Counted from the first letter of the stretch, positions 1 to 12,832 are shown. The stretch: 64,000 nucleotides of DNA from Acytostelium subglobosum LB1 (GCF_000787575.1 NW_012236520.1:124001-188000); one strand, 5' to 3'. Program-made: numbers and translations. Notes: generated by a model from the sequence alone, not told the origin.

Positions 1-261
1 ATCCCAAATCTCCAGTTTGATCTTATATGCAGAGTCCAACTCCATTGTCTTTGTCTGGAACTCTACTCCAACCGTAGTATCAATCTCTGGTGAGAACTCC
101 TTCTCGCAGAACTGCAACAAGATGGAACTCTTTCCAACACCTATCAAAAAACATAAGTTTGTTTCTTGTCAGTGATTGAATGATTGATTGATTGAATGGA
201 TATGCTGGTGATACCTACATGGTGGACCAGTGACAATGCATTTGAAATGATATTCGTTCAT
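1..261 (-). CDS. Rab family small GTPase, N-terminal part (runs off window start)
   Basis: Two exons are visible, 219-261 and 1-140, joined across a 78-nt intron (141-218, GTAGGT...GATAG). They encode the first 61 residues. The protein starts MNEYHFKCIVTG and carries a G1 phosphate loop GPPCVGKSS that fits GxxxxGKS. A Rab-type effector segment DTTVGVEF follows, then the strand KIKLEIWD that leads into the DTAGQ switch II region beyond the window edge. The intron splits the Cys codon of the P loop; using it restores the conserved loop, which fixes the splice site. Rab GTPases recruit effectors to membranes in vesicle traffic. The subfamily cannot be decided from this fragment, and the PPC within the P loop is uncommon. 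The start is the only ATG in frame ahead of the conserved strand. Confidence 0.88.
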
Positions 262-1084
262 TGTTTGTGTAATGTTATATTATGTATGTGTGTATATATA
301 TATATATATATTGATACTATAGTAGTAATAACTAAATAAATAAGATTGAATGTGTTTGTGTGTTGTTGAGTAACCTTGGTAAACAACAACCAAACAACAC
401 TTGAGAAGTAAGTAGAAGTAGTAGAAGAGGAGGAGTGATAAGTGGTGTGCAAGAGTGTATTTGTGCAAGGGTGTGTTTGTTTGTTTGATCGCGGGTTGGA
501 GAAGTGGATGGAATAGTGTTTGTGTTAAATTAGCAATGGGAAGGGCGAAGTACTTTGGTTGGGGTGATCGTCAGGGTGATTGGTATTCGCAAAAGGATGA
601 GGTAGAGAGTTTGTTATTGTTATTTATATATATAAATAAATAAATAATGGTTGACTTTAGCTAGCTGTGTTATAAGTATCGTGTGTTGTATGTTAGTAAC
701 TGTTTCTATGTCCGTCTTTGGGCTTGGAGCAAAAAGGGAACGGAATCCGGACGATCAATCTCCCCCCACTCCATTTCGAAATGATCAATTTAAATTAAAT
801 CAAATAAAAATCTCCCTGAATGATGTGTTTCATCGATGTAGAATTACTTCTTCTTATTATTATTACCTTCTATGTAATTGAAGGGTTGGGAAGGGCTTGT
901 ACTTCAAGACACAATAACTCAACTAACTTCTTCACAGTGACCTGGAAATTTCAAGATCAGATCACAGATCATTATTGTCATTTCATGACACACTCCATCA
1001 GATATTCATGTGATTGATCCGAACAAGATCGATCATTTATAAATTAAACATAACTCAAACATACATAGATATAAATATAGATTG
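262..1084. other. Divergent intergenic spacer
   Basis: This spacer lies between the start of the Rab gene (minus) and the filamin-like gene (plus), so it should hold both promoters. It contains a (TA)n run at about 292-311 and AT-rich stretches near 630-650 and 1040-1080. Short open frames here are low-complexity and have no recognisable domain. Confidence 0.6.
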
Positions 1085-1961
1085 ATGGCTGAAAGAACTT
1101 GGGACCTTGTCCAAATTGATGTATGTACATCATCAATCATTCCTTCAATCAATCGTTCATTCATTCAAGTCAGCTGACATTCCAAATCAATCAATCACTT
1201 TGACATCGATTATCAAGTGCTTCACAAGATGGGCCAATTATATATTGAAGGAAAGAGTGATGTCAATATCAAACATACAAACTGATTTGGCTGATGGTGT
1301 ATTATTGATCAATCTGTTGGAGATATTGTCCAGTAAGAGTATAGGACATTATAACAAAAAGGCACCGCTTCGTATTCAAAAGTTGGAGAACCTCAACAAG
1401 GTGATGCAGTTCCTAAAGAATGAAGGCGTGAAATTGGTGGCCATCTCACCAGAGGACATTGCCGATGGCAAGATCAAACTGATATTAGGTGTGACGTGGA
1501 CCATCATTCTCAAATATCAAGTACAGCCTGCTTGTGGCAATGATGAAGATGGCATGTCACCCAAGTCTGCCATGTTACAATGGGTCAATGATCGTGTTAG
1601 ACAGTTCGAACAGAATGCCAACAACTTTACCACCTCATGGAATGATGGTCGTCTCCTCACAGCTCTAATCTTCTCATTCAATCCAGGTGTGATTGATCTA
1701 TCATCCATCACTGTGAGTGCACTCCAATCAATCAATCAATCATGACCAACTCATTCACTAACTCACTCAATGAATCAATCTCAATTCAATATAATACAGA
1801 GGGAGCCAGTTGTTGACTTGGAAAGAGCACTGACAGTGGCCAGCGAGTATTATGATGTTCCAAAGATCATTGATGCAGCGGACATGGCCAACTCACGTGA
1901 CGAGCTCTCAGTGTTGACCTATGTCGCATTGCTACGAAGCAAAGTGACAACCCATCAATGA
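1085..1961 (+). CDS. Filamin/ABP-120-type actin-binding head (tandem CH domains) without rod
   Basis: Three exons (1085-1120, 1218-1712, 1800-1961) give 230 residues. The start MAERTWDLVQID matches the beginning of the actin-binding domain of ABP-120/filamin and alpha-actinin. CH1 follows (FTRWANYILKER, DGVLLINLLEILSSKSI, LENLNKVMQFLKNEGVKL, LILGVTWTIILKYQV). CH2 comes next (SPKSAMLQWVNDRV, NNFTTSWNDGRLLTALI, YYDVPKIIDAADM, DELSVLTYVALLRSK). Order and spacing match the head of Dictyostelium gelation factor. The protein stops right after CH2, and no immunoglobulin-type filamin rod repeats are visible in the 420 nt downstream. It could bind F-actin as a monomer but lacks the rod that dimerises and crosslinks. 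Alternatives are a truncated paralogue or a missed downstream exon. The first exon is only 12 codons, chosen because it restores the conserved W-x-x-VQ start. Confidence 0.85.
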
Positions 1962-2384
1962 GTCAGTTCCCAATGTCTTGGTCACCCAAGTCGTCAGTGA
2001 TCATATGTACGAATATGTGTGCTTCTATCCCAGGCATGATCGATCAGGACAAACACATTTTTTGATCAACCTCTTCAACAAAACCTTCCATTTTTCAATG
2101 AACTTTTGATACATCGGTTGACCTAGAGTGTCATGACCTCATCTTCCGATCCGCCTGGACCTTGTCAGGTCATAAAGTCTTTCAGTCTTGGACTCACAAT
2201 TCGTCCACCATTCATTCATTCATTCCAGCTCACACACTCACCCATCAATCATTCAAACATCCATCAATCAATCAATCACATCAAATATATAAATAACTGT
2301 CAATTGTATAACTAGATATTATAATATATGTTGTAATAATAATAATAGATATAGCTACAGAGAAAGATAAAGATATAAAGGAAG
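1962..2384. other. Spacer after the filamin-like head
   Basis: No coding signal is seen. In particular, no filamin repeat is recognisable in any frame. CAAT-rich runs occur near 2205-2285, and an AT-rich leader lies just ahead of the next gene. Confidence 0.6.
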
Positions 2385-4322
2385 ATGTTGAGTGTAGAGG
2401 AAATTGCAATTCTTGGAGTTGGCGCTGTGACTGCATTCTTTGTGTTGGTGTTTGCACTGACATTGTTGATTGTGTTGCTGGTCGCCAATAAGTATGTTAG
2501 GTCAGCATCATCTGGAAAGAGTTCAATGTCATCAATGGGCACAATGAATAAGAATAGCAATGACATTGGAGGTGAGGATAGCCCCGACAACATGTCAGAC
2601 AGCAGCATAGATTATATAGAGTTTGTCGGTCGCAAGCAGTACGTGGTCGTGCTGATCACCTCTGTGATGGCCGTCGTACTGTTTGAATTGACTGTACTAG
2701 TATTGGTGATATTCGATCGTCTGCCACTACCTGCTGGCATCATCATAATGGTGTTGGTCGGCTGCACCTACTGGCTGTCATTCATCATCCCCTCCAACAC
2801 AGAGGTCATTGCCAAGTCATTGACACGCAATCCACTCTCACGATGGGCGCGTCGCTGCGTGTGGAAGCTGAAGCATCGCACGCTCTACTGCGTTCTCAGC
2901 TTTGTGTTCATCGCAATGATACTCCTGGCGCCCACCTTGGCACTCTGGGGCATTTGCGAGGACAACCTGCAACTCATCGACACGCGTCTCATGCGCCGAT
3001 ACATGTCACCATCGTGCCCCGCCGGCGCACCATGTCTCATCTATCTCACGTTGAACGAGAACCCGCACAACTCGGTCATTGCCAACTATCACACGCCACA
3101 CTCATCGCCATCCACCCAATGTCTCTACGACACATTGTCCGCCAATGGCAACAACACCAACTACAGATTCAAGGCGAGCGGCGAGCAGTTTGCCATGCCC
3201 AACCTCGAGGTGTCCAGATACATTCACTGGGTGCACATCGATGGCCTGACGCCCAACACCACATACTACTTTGTCTGCGGCTGCAACGAGCAGGGATGGA
3301 CGAATGAGCGTCGCTTCAAGACTCTCTCGGATGACCCACAAGCACCAGTCACATTTGTCGTCGGTGGCGATGTAGATACCACAGAGACTGCGACTCGCGT
3401 GTCCAAGGTGGCCGCGCTTCAATCACCTCAGTTCGCACTGATAGGCGGTGATCTCGCATACGATCGTGCACAATACACATGCTACAGGATCTTGGACAAA
3501 TGGCTCGATCAATGGCAGACGACAATGGTCACGCCACAAGGCTACACCATCCCCATGGTGGCCGCAATTGGCAACCACGAGGTCATTGGCAACTATGGCG
3601 CCACAAAGGATCGCATACCATTCTTCCTGCGCTACTTCCCTCAGATGGTCAAGTCGGACGACCCTGGCCAGAACATACAGGCGCGCTCAACATACAGCGC
3701 GTTTAACATTGGTGGACCCAACGGCACGGTTGTCTTCCGTCTGGACTCGGGTCACAGTGCGACCTATCCCGAGCAGACGTCGTGGATGCTCGACCAACTC
3801 AAGAACAAGTACAACAACACACAGTATCGATTCGCAATCTATCACGTGCCGGCCTATCCCACGATCAGAGTGTACGAGACGCCGGCCTCGGCAGACGTTC
3901 GCAAGAATTGGATACCAGTGTTTGATGAACACAAGTTCCAAGTATCATTTGAGAACCATGATCATGCCTACAAGAGGACACTACCAATGTATGCCAATCA
4001 AGTGGTCAATCAATCATCACCAGCTGGACAAAAGGGCACAGTATACATGGGTGATGGATCATGGGGAGTAGACCTCAGACCAACTGCAGCACAAAGATGG
4101 TACCAAGCCAAGATTGCAAAGATTAAGTAAGTTAACTTATTTGTTTGATTGATTGATTGAGTGAGTGAAGAGGACTAACATGTTGGCGCGCACGCATGTG
4201 CACTTCATTGCATTCATCATAATAGTTATATATTAAGAGTTGACCTCAATAGCACTCAGATGACTTATACAGCTTTGGATGAAGAATCACAATCGTTTGA
4301 TGAAGGTGTAGTTGACCGATGA
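2385..4322 (+). CDS. Multi-TM purple-acid-phosphatase-like metallophosphoesterase
   Basis: Two exons (2385-4126, 4226-4322) give 612 residues. Four hydrophobic segments lie at about residues 8-32, 84-108, 112-132 and 165-188. A fibronectin-like strand region (YIHWVHIDGLTPNTTYYF) follows, then a calcineurin-like phosphoesterase domain. Metal-ligand motifs are visible in order: GGDVD (variant first motif), GGDLAYD, AIGNHE, a His in IYHVPAYP and NHDHAYKRT. This set is typical of purple acid phosphatases, which hydrolyse phosphomonoesters at a dinuclear metal centre. The fused N-terminal membrane part is unusual for a family that is normally secreted. The last 32 residues come from the second exon (NYILRVDLNS...), which gives the C-terminal strand expected of the family. 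Reading through the donor would stop at 4130. The domain is inferred to face the lumen or the outside. Confidence 0.85.
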
Positions 4323-6882
4323 TGATACCATTTGACGTGATGACTTCGAATGATCATCGACCTTAACTTTGCAAAGGAAGGCACATGTGATCGACAGAGA
4401 TAAAACAAGTGATAGACTACACTTCTAGAACCTCTGGTTCCAGCGCGGGTGTTGGTTGGTCAAGGTGACAAGTACCTCATCCATGCGTCATTGTGTTGTA
4501 CTCATGTTACACACAACGACACTTCAAACACACAGATCATCATTGTGTCGAACAAACACGCACATCAACGCGCCCTCGAGACCATGCCCATGAAATGCCC
4601 TTCATTGGAAGTGTTTGATTGATTGATTGATTCAGCTCGCACACACACTCAGACACATTCGACATGCATGCATTGATAGATCAAGGTGCACTACACACAT
4701 CACATGTCACCATGGTGTTGACAACTGTTGTCACTTTAGTGATTTGTTTTTGGTGGACCGGTTGGTTGGACGTTAACCCCCAGGAAGGCTACAGTTTGTG
4801 CAGGGTGACAGAGAGGCCTCAATTTGTGGGGATCACCCTCACACACACCTGATCTATTTTCACATGAAGTAGTGTGATCCAGGATGGATTTGGAATGCAT
4901 CTGTTAACGCACACACTCTCTCACGCTCTATTCAACCAGAAAAGAATAGTGTGTACCATCAACATCATAGCGATAAAATATTATCACTGGTATCGCCATT
5001 GATGTTGGATTAATGCATTGTATGGAATGGGGCTGGGGGGTTGGCATGGAGCGGTCTTGGACATGTGATGTCTATCATTTACAACTTTGTCACCAGTGAT
5101 TGTTTGATTGATTGATTGATACATACAAATACACACTCACTCGTTGACTAATTAAATCAAGTCTCTGATCAGAACCAGAAAACACAAACACTTACTTAAA
5201 ATCCAGACTATTTGGAACAACATCATCGATCGAATATACAGCAACTACCCCTCTAGATAGACTTGAATTATTAGGTTGGACATTCTTTCATTCTTTCATT
5301 CATTCTTAGGTATGTTCGCCACCACCAATTCATTCAATTTCCCTCAGGAGTCATTGTCGCGCAACAACAATCCCACACATACACATGTCCTATTGCATCC
5401 AAACACACACACTTAAACACAGATGTCGTCTGACTACCTTTAAAGGGATATAACAATAATTGTATATCAATCGTCGACGAGTGTGTGGGAGTCGTCAACA
5501 GATAGATACACACACATACACACACCCACACATAGACATACAAAGAGAGAGAGATACACACGAAGTCAAGTCTATCTTTGTTTGAAACATGTGTGTGAGA
5601 GTGTGATGTTTGTCGTCTTAGAGTGACTTGTCTTACCATTGCGAGGGTGTGTCGTTGACGACGTAGTTAACACACACACTCTAATGTAATGTTCACCTGT
5701 TCTTGCCAATAGGCACTACAACTAATTACTTCATAGTTATCTATCTATCTTTGTTCTTGTCTCCACAACTACACCTACACCAACTACTACATCGATAACA
5801 AGACAAGCAGTTTCAACACTTTCAATATTTTACAGAACAACAACAACAACCAACAAACAAACAACAAAGTATGTTATCTGTTTTGTTTTATTGTTTGTGT
5901 CTTGTTATTTCAAGATCCAATTTGTAGTCATTGTCAATGATGATTCATTCATTTATCTTTACTTTGGACATTCGAAACCATGGCGACACATGTCATCAAA
6001 TGTCAAACATCACCAAGAATGTCATTCTGTATTCCTGTATTCCAACGAAAGACGTCTATTGATGGGGCACATTCATTTTAATTTCAGTTCTCAATTTGCC
6101 CCTTCCATCGCGAGCATTCTCCTCTTTTCGCGCAATCAAAACAAGTCTCCCCACCACAACAACACCATGCACCACACTCCACACTCAACAACAATAGCAA
6201 CAAAAGACACATCAATCTTCAGACCCCGAACAGCCCCACACAGGGCAGCCGGCTGATTTTATGATCATTTCGAACCCTGCACTACACACTATCAGTCAGT
6301 GGGCCAACACAAAGAATGCCCATCATGTTGTTGTCAGTCAAATGACATGTACACAACTCCCTCTTTGTACTAGTTAGTCAGTTTGTTAGTTATTATTAAC
6401 AAGTTGAATAGTTTACTGGAGGTGAAGGACTGGAATGGCCTATGGACCTTCATTACCTCATTTCTTGGGAAAAGTGTTGGTCATTGTTATTGTTGTTGTT
6501 GTTAATGATACATCATGTCCTTTAAATATATATACAGATCCTCCACTACAATATCTCTACTACACTTTAATCATCATCTTCCCGTTGTCCTCCTCCTCTC
6601 TACTACTTTTACTTCTCCCTCACATCAATCTTGTGAATAGATTACAACATATACTCGATCAATCAATCTAACATTACTCAATCATTAACAGCATCAGTAG
6701 CAGTTACAGCCACAACAACAGCATCAATAATAATAGAATAACACTTGAACACAGAGCAGATTACATACGATACATGAGTTAGCATCTATAGATTATACAT
6801 TATAATATATATATACATACATATTTATTATTATACATAGTCAATCAATCATATAATATATACATAGACAAATACAAAGACA
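4323..6882. other. Long intergenic region without recognisable genes
   Basis: About 2.6 kb lie between two plus-strand genes. The region holds CA/TG-rich patches (about 5490-5560), ATTG runs (about 4617-4632, 5102-5122) and AT-rich stretches near 6780-6870. Open frames are short and of low complexity. No tRNA A/B box pair or conserved protein motif was noticed on either strand. Confidence 0.55.
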
Positions 6883-8503
6883 ATGGGAGTGCCACAATCA
6901 CCTGAGCTTCAACCATCCACTCCCAGCAACTTAAAATATGTCTACCTGCAGAAGGACCCAATCGTTGCAGAGAGCACACCCGACACACCATTGAGAGAAG
7001 GCCCAGTGCCCAAGTTGTCGGTGCTCAGCTTCTTCACATATAGGAAGTATGAGCGCGAGCTCCGATACGAGCCGTCGATAATGGACGACCTGTCGACGGA
7101 CGGCGGCATTGGCATTGGCGGCAGCGGTGGCTTCCAGTCGAACGAGTACCCCACCTACGCCTTTGACACCAGCAGCAACAGCAGCGCCGGCAGCAGTGGC
7201 GGTGGCAGCGCGGTCAGCAGCGACGACGACAGTGGCTCCGAGAAGGAGTATCGCGTCGACATCACCTATCTGAGTCCGGTCGTGGAGAAAGAGGTCGACC
7301 TGAAGCTGAGGCCACAATACAGGAAACCCTTTGACTCCACCATATATCCATATTCTCCTGTTCATTCCGACACCACCTTCTCGATTCTGGTGGCTGTCGT
7401 CTGTATATTCGCTCTGGTCTACGCATTCATTGTTGGACCTTTGGTAAGTCCCAGTTCAGTTCAGTCCATCACTCATTCAATCAATCAAAGTGACTAACAA
7501 CCCTTCCCATCCATAGCCAATCATATTTGCATTCCTTGTATCGATATTAATCATTGTTTCATATTCATTCCTGGTTGTATCCAGGACAAACAAGTGGTAC
7601 CTTGTCTCAATTACCTTCCTGGCCGTTGGGCTGGGACTCACCATCCCATCATTCTTCGAAGCCACTGGCAAGGTAGTCTTGGGATTGGACCTCTCCACCT
7701 GGGACCAGCAATTATTGCATGGTGACACGTATGTTCATCCCTTCCCATACCGTACCATTCAAACATACTTACATCGCTCAATCAAATATAGTTTAATTAT
7801 GGGATGGATATTCCCGCTAGGCCAGATGGGCCTGTTTGTGGACAGAAGCAATGTGATTGGACCAGACTCATTCGTTGGTGAACTGTCAACAGAGATCTTC
7901 CAATTGTCTTATATCAGCTATTACATCTGGGGCTACGCAATGGAGTTGTACATTCTTTACAAGATGTGGAGGTGCTATCGCTCCAAGAACCTGGAAGAGA
8001 CACTACAGATGCCCATCTGGGACCAGCGCCTCAAGATGTTCATCTGCACCTGGATCAGCTCCTACTTCATTGTGTTCTCGATCAATATGATCTTCCCCGC
8101 GCAGAGCCCGCGCGTCTTCCTCAGCGACGAGTACGTCAACAAGCTCAACGGCTTTGGCCTGGCAGGCTTGATCCGCAGCAAGATCGAGAACGCCGCCAAG
8201 GGCAGCTTTGGCTCATTCCCCAGTGGCCACATCGCCACCAGCTGGTCGATTGCATTCGCCGCGTACAAGATCGTGCCAGTGTACGGCGTGATCAGTGGCT
8301 TTGCAGCGTTCCTCATCACAATTGCTACAATGTATCTGCGCTACCATTATGTCGTCGACTTTTTGGCGGCTGTGCCCGTGGCCTTCCTGTGTCTACTGTT
8401 TGGCGGCTTCTACTCACTGTCTGGCATGAGGGACAGCATTGTAAACACATACAGATCGATCAAAGCTAAGTTTAGCAAGAACAAATATCAACTGGCTCAA
8501 TAA
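6883..8503 (+). CDS. PAP2-superfamily integral membrane lipid phosphatase/transferase
   Basis: Three exons (6883-7443, 7517-7728, 7792-8503) give 494 residues. The N-terminal 160 residues are hydrophilic with Ser/Gly-rich and acidic stretches, so probably cytosolic. Several hydrophobic segments follow, starting with FSILVAVVCIFALVYAFIV. The PAP2 signature motifs are present near the C-terminus: GSFPSGHIATS (motif 2, catalytic His) and RYHYVVDFLAA (motif 3, R-x-H-x3-D). The region before them (PAQSPRVFLSDE) sits where motif 1 should be, but the Lys of the usual K-x6-RP is not obvious. Family members dephosphorylate phosphatidic acid or related lipids, or transfer phospho-head groups as inositol-phosphoceramide synthases do. 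Substrate cannot be decided. The second and third exons are needed to complete the membrane core. Confidence 0.88.
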
Positions 8504-9697
8504 ATACCCTATTATATTTTGGGCCATTATTATTATTATCTTCCTCATCCTTTATCCAACTTTATTATTAGGTACACGGTTGATTAATTATTGATGACCC
8601 CCGATTCCAGATAAAGCCCAGGTGTGAACATGAATCATCGCCCTTTGTGATCAAATAGTTTGAATCCATTGAAGTATCCAATCAATCAATCAATCACAGT
8701 TAGTCATGTTTGGATAGGATTGTGATGATCAAACACATAAGCTACCTTTTAAGGTAATGTTCACAATCAATCACACATACACGTGCCAACGCACTCTACT
8801 TCGAGATCCCCTGTGTTTCCAAAGGACACCATCTTACTCCATCACAATTCGAGGTGGTCCACTGTGATCCCTCTGCACCCTACCAACCTACCAGATGGAT
8901 GGGCTTGCCCTAATATAGTGTGATACTAGCCTAGTTTGTAAACACATACTTTGCCTCACCTCATTCATTGTGTTAGAGTGTGTGTATTTGTGTTGATTGA
9001 TTGTGTGTGATTGGAAACACTCATTGTGGTGTGTGTGGAGATGAGCGAGTGATTGATTGAATGAAAGTGTGTGTGTTGTGACAGTGTGATTAGATGTAAC
9101 ACTTTAAAGTTGATGTTGTTGTCGATCAATCATTCATCCTCTGCCTACTTTTAGAAGTTAGCCGTCATCATCCATCCATTCATCCATAGGTATAGTCGTG
9201 GTAACCAACGACTGACTTTGCAACACACGGGACTCAACAACACATACCTTCCTCCTCCGCACACTATCTGTTTGCGACCATACTTCATCTATTTTTAACA
9301 GACACTGTTGGGAAGAGATAGTGATTGGTTGATTGATTTGTGTGTGTGTGTAAGTGTTGTTGATGAAGAAGAGTGAGTAAGTGAATGAGCAAGTGAGTGT
9401 GGGGACAACAACAGGCGAATTGGAGGAGGCATGGTCCGGTGCCCCATCACCAGATGGACAGTTATAAATTAGAAGTCACTCGCTCGTAGGACCCATTACT
9501 TAACTACAATCAATCTTATCACTTCTTCCCAATCCAATCTACACTTTTAGAAAGACACAAGTTATTATTATTATTTATATTAATATTTATTAATTAATTA
9601 ATTATTATCATTCATCCCAATAATACATCATTTCTTCAATCATACACATCATACCACATCATACAATCAATCAATCATTGTGTGGATCACGTGACAA
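8504..9697. other. Intergenic spacer, no genes seen
   Basis: About 1.2 kb with GT/TG-rich stretches (about 8980-9090, 9340-9400) and AT-rich sequence just ahead of the next start (9560-9610). No conserved protein segment or RNA gene was recognised. Confidence 0.55.
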
Positions 9698-10799
9698 ATG
9701 TCAACAATAGACACTACACACTTATCCTCTGGTGAAGAGATAGGCAACAGTCTGGCCCAACCATCCAAGTGTTACTGTGACCCTACGGTTCAGTTTGGAT
9801 TCGACTGTGCATTCAGAGCTTGTAGAGCATATACATTTATATTCCTAATATTTCACCTAATCGCATTTATATTCTCATTACAACGTTGTTGGACATTGAG
9901 GCGATCAATACCATCATCACTATTCGTTTGTTATGCATTCCAAGTACTTGGCAATGGCATGACCGCCGCCAAACAAATCATGTTGGCCCTATATATCACA
10001 GAGATCAAATCATTAAACATACTTTTAATATTCGGTAAGTAATCTCAATAAACCTGGAATCATTCCCTCCCATAAACTAACATTTCACCCCACCACACTA
10101 ACCCAATCAATCAATTTAGGCGGAGTATTCCTTTTGAGTTCATTCTCAGTTATACAATTATATTGGTGCAAGGTGATCACGACGATAGAGACATCTGAAC
10201 AGATAAAGAAGTTTAGCAAGATAATGTATTGGGTCATCATTGGTATTGGAGCATCAACTACATTCTTTTTAATCGTTGGATTCCTGTTGTGGTGGGATAG
10301 AGCTGCAACCAATGCCATCCTTATAGTATACTCTATACTATGTAGTCTAACATACTCATTGATAGTATGGAGACTGTACATATATTGGACACACATGGAT
10401 ATCAACAATCCAACAATTGGCAAAGAGATACATAGAAAGATTATACAGATAATATTATTGGCCATTGTAATCATTGGTGCTGGAATGGTGTTTGGACTGA
10501 CATTGATCGGTCTGACAATATGGACACCATCAAGTGACAATGAGAATGTGGCTTGGCTGTTCATCAGTCGTTCTGCCGAATGCCTTTATGTGTTTGGTAT
10601 ACTTTTCTTCAAGCCAATGTCATTCAAGAAGAATTCAAGACAACAAGTGACTGATGTTGAGATGACCAAGAAGCCACCAACACCACCAATGCAACATTCT
10701 CCAAAGTTACTCTCGGGAGCATCATCTCCGCCATCACCATCCACTCCTCGTGCTCTGGACATCCAGCCAACTGGACGTGTCTTGGAAAGAGAAGTGTAA
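9698..10799 (+). CDS. Seven-transmembrane protein of unknown family
   Basis: Two exons (9698-10034, 10120-10799) give 338 residues. Seven hydrophobic segments can be picked out: TFIFLIFHLIAFIFSL, LFVCYAFQVLGNGM, LNILLIFGGVFLLSSF (built across the splice junction), YWVIIGIGASTTFFLIVGF, AILIVYSILCSLTYSLIVW, IIQIILLAIVIIGAGMVFG and NVAWLFISRSAECLYVFGI. The N-terminus contains a small Cys cluster (KCYCDP). The C-terminal tail of about 60 residues is rich in Pro and Ser. The topology would suit a receptor-like protein, and the layout recalls plant TOM1/THH1-type proteins. No diagnostic motif was recognised, so the function is left open. The junction is supported because it keeps one continuous hydrophobic helix. 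Confidence 0.75.
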
Positions 10800-11172
10800 T
10801 TTTAATAATATTATTGTAACAACATCATATATAACAAATACAAGTATAGTAAATATAGCATCCGAATTGCTGGATTGTAATAAATATTAATTTCTTTATT
10901 ATTTGATAATATTTAATATTTTTAATATTTTTTAAATTGAAATGAATATTTGACTAGTTATGGATCAACGATTGGAATAGTATATTGGTGAATGGATCAG
11001 ACTGGACTGACATTCATCCACTCATCACATCACAAGTTGCCAGACTTGGCAAATTGAAGTTGAAAAACTTGAAGACATGAGCGAGTGATATTCATTCATA
11101 CAAGTTGACTTACTCGTTGAAAGACACAATCACATAACATAGTGATAGAGAGAGAGTATAGAATAGTAGAGA
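10800..11172. other. AT-rich intergenic spacer
   Basis: A very AT-rich 3' flank (about 10800-10945) is followed by a promoter-like stretch ahead of the taxilin gene. Nothing else was recognised. Confidence 0.6.
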
Positions 11173-12832
11173 ATGAATACAACAACAGATTCAAATACAA
11201 CGACGACGACGACGACTACTACAACAAATAGTACATCACCGACATCACCAGCTGCAACAAATAATCTCCAGGTAGTTGCCAGTAGTTTGAGTGATGATAC
11301 GTTGCAGGTACTAAAGAATAAGATCGATGAGATTGAAACGACCAAGAAGGAGGAGAAGCAGATTGTCAAGCAGACCCAGAAGCAAATGACCTCCCTGAAC
11401 GACTCCATTGCCCCAATGAAGGACAAAGACGAGAAGATAAAGTATCTCTTGAACAAGTACCAACAGATGGTAAGTTTGTCAATCATTCAATCATTCATTC
11501 AATTATACTCATTCAATCAATCAATCAACAGTTGATGGATAAGAATAGATCTGAGAAGAAGTTATCGAATGCAAGTGATGCCATTGACAGACTGAACAAG
11601 GATGTCACAACACGTATGTTATGATGCACAATGAAGAAGGTTGATGATGGATGAATGGTCGTAGCTAACCTTCAATCACTCATTCATTCATTCACTTAGT
11701 TTCCGCAATGAAGGCCAGACTTGAGTCATTGTGTCGTGAGTTGCAAAAGAAGAACAAGGAGCTCACGGAGCATGGCCAAAGGATCATTGCTGAGGAGGAC
11801 AGGAAGAGGAGAGAGCTCTCTGACAAGTTCCGCGCAACCCTCACCGACGTATCTGCCAAGCTCGACGAGTTCAACGCTCAGAATGAGAGACAGACCAAGT
11901 ACATCGATGAGTATGTCAGTCCATCTCATTCATACATACATCCATTCCTAACAATCCAATCAATCAATAGACTCCATGCCAAGATCAAGTCATACGAGGA
12001 CATCTCGCAACAGAGCAATTTGAGTCTGACGGCGATATTGAGAAAGACCGAGGAGGACTCCAAGCTAATGGTGTCAAGACTGAACAATCAGATCGAGATG
12101 ACTAGGGGCGAGACCGAGAAGAACCTGAGGGCGAGGAGCGACATGGACAGGATGATAATGGAGAACATTACGTTGAAGGAGAAGCTCAGACTCTACGAAG
12201 AGAACATCGAGCAGTACCAAGACGTCCTGAAAAAGTCCAGCGATCAGTTCCTCAAGTTCAAGGACGACATGGAGCGCGTGAAGAACTTCAACAAGCAAGT
12301 GGACACTGACAACAAGAACCTCATCGTCAAGAACAAGGCCGTTAACAAGGCCTTGGCTGAGTTGAATACAGAGGTATGTTTGTTTGGATTGATTGAATGA
12401 GAGGAGTGGATTGATCAACATACTGACTAGTCAATCACATTGGAACAGTTCCAGAAGCAGAAGAAGCAGAACACAACCCTACAGAACTTGTTGCAGACAT
12501 TGACTAGTGAGAGAACAAACATGCAGAATGAACTGAAGAAGTACAGGGAGGGCAGTGCCACTACCACTACCAACACTGCTACTGCTACAACTGATGACAT
12601 GCCTCCATTGACCAGCGATAACAACAACAACAACAATGGTGGTGGAAACAAGGATAGCAATGCCAATACCAACAACAACAATGCTGTTGCAACTGAAGAC
12701 ATGACTCCTTTAATCAGCGATAACAACCATGGTGGAAACAACAGAAACAACAGAAACAAGACATCGCACAATAATAACATGGAGGAAACCACAACAACTG
12801 TGTCCACAAGCAAGTTGAGCGAGGTCGACTAA
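11173..12832 (+). CDS. txln: Taxilin homologue (long coiled coil)
   Basis: Five exons (11173-11469, 11532-11613, 11700-11910, 11971-12373, 12449-12832) give 458 residues. The centre is one continuous coiled coil that carries the taxilin hallmark LESLCRELQKKNKEL near residue 130. The following helix (EEDRKRRELSDKFRATLTDV) is also typical. The ends are low-complexity: Thr-rich at the N-terminus, Asn/Thr-rich at the C-terminus. Animal taxilins bind syntaxins and the nascent-chain complex and act in membrane traffic; a similar role is inferred. All introns are 60-86 nt. The last acceptor was set at 12448 because 12430 leaves too little room after the CTGAC branch-like sequence; using 12430 would add six residues in frame. 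Confidence 0.9.

Noticed and set aside
258-468. Open frames on the minus strand rich in Tyr/Ile/Thr
   Set aside because: They translate TA and CA repeats in the Rab upstream region and show no domain or splice logic.
5334-5639. 101-residue minus-strand frame with hydrophobic runs
   Set aside because: It comes from CA/TG-repeat DNA; composition is repetitive and no family resemblance is visible.
4323-6882. Search for tRNA genes in the long spacer
   Set aside because: No A-box/B-box pair with a plausible cloverleaf was found by eye.
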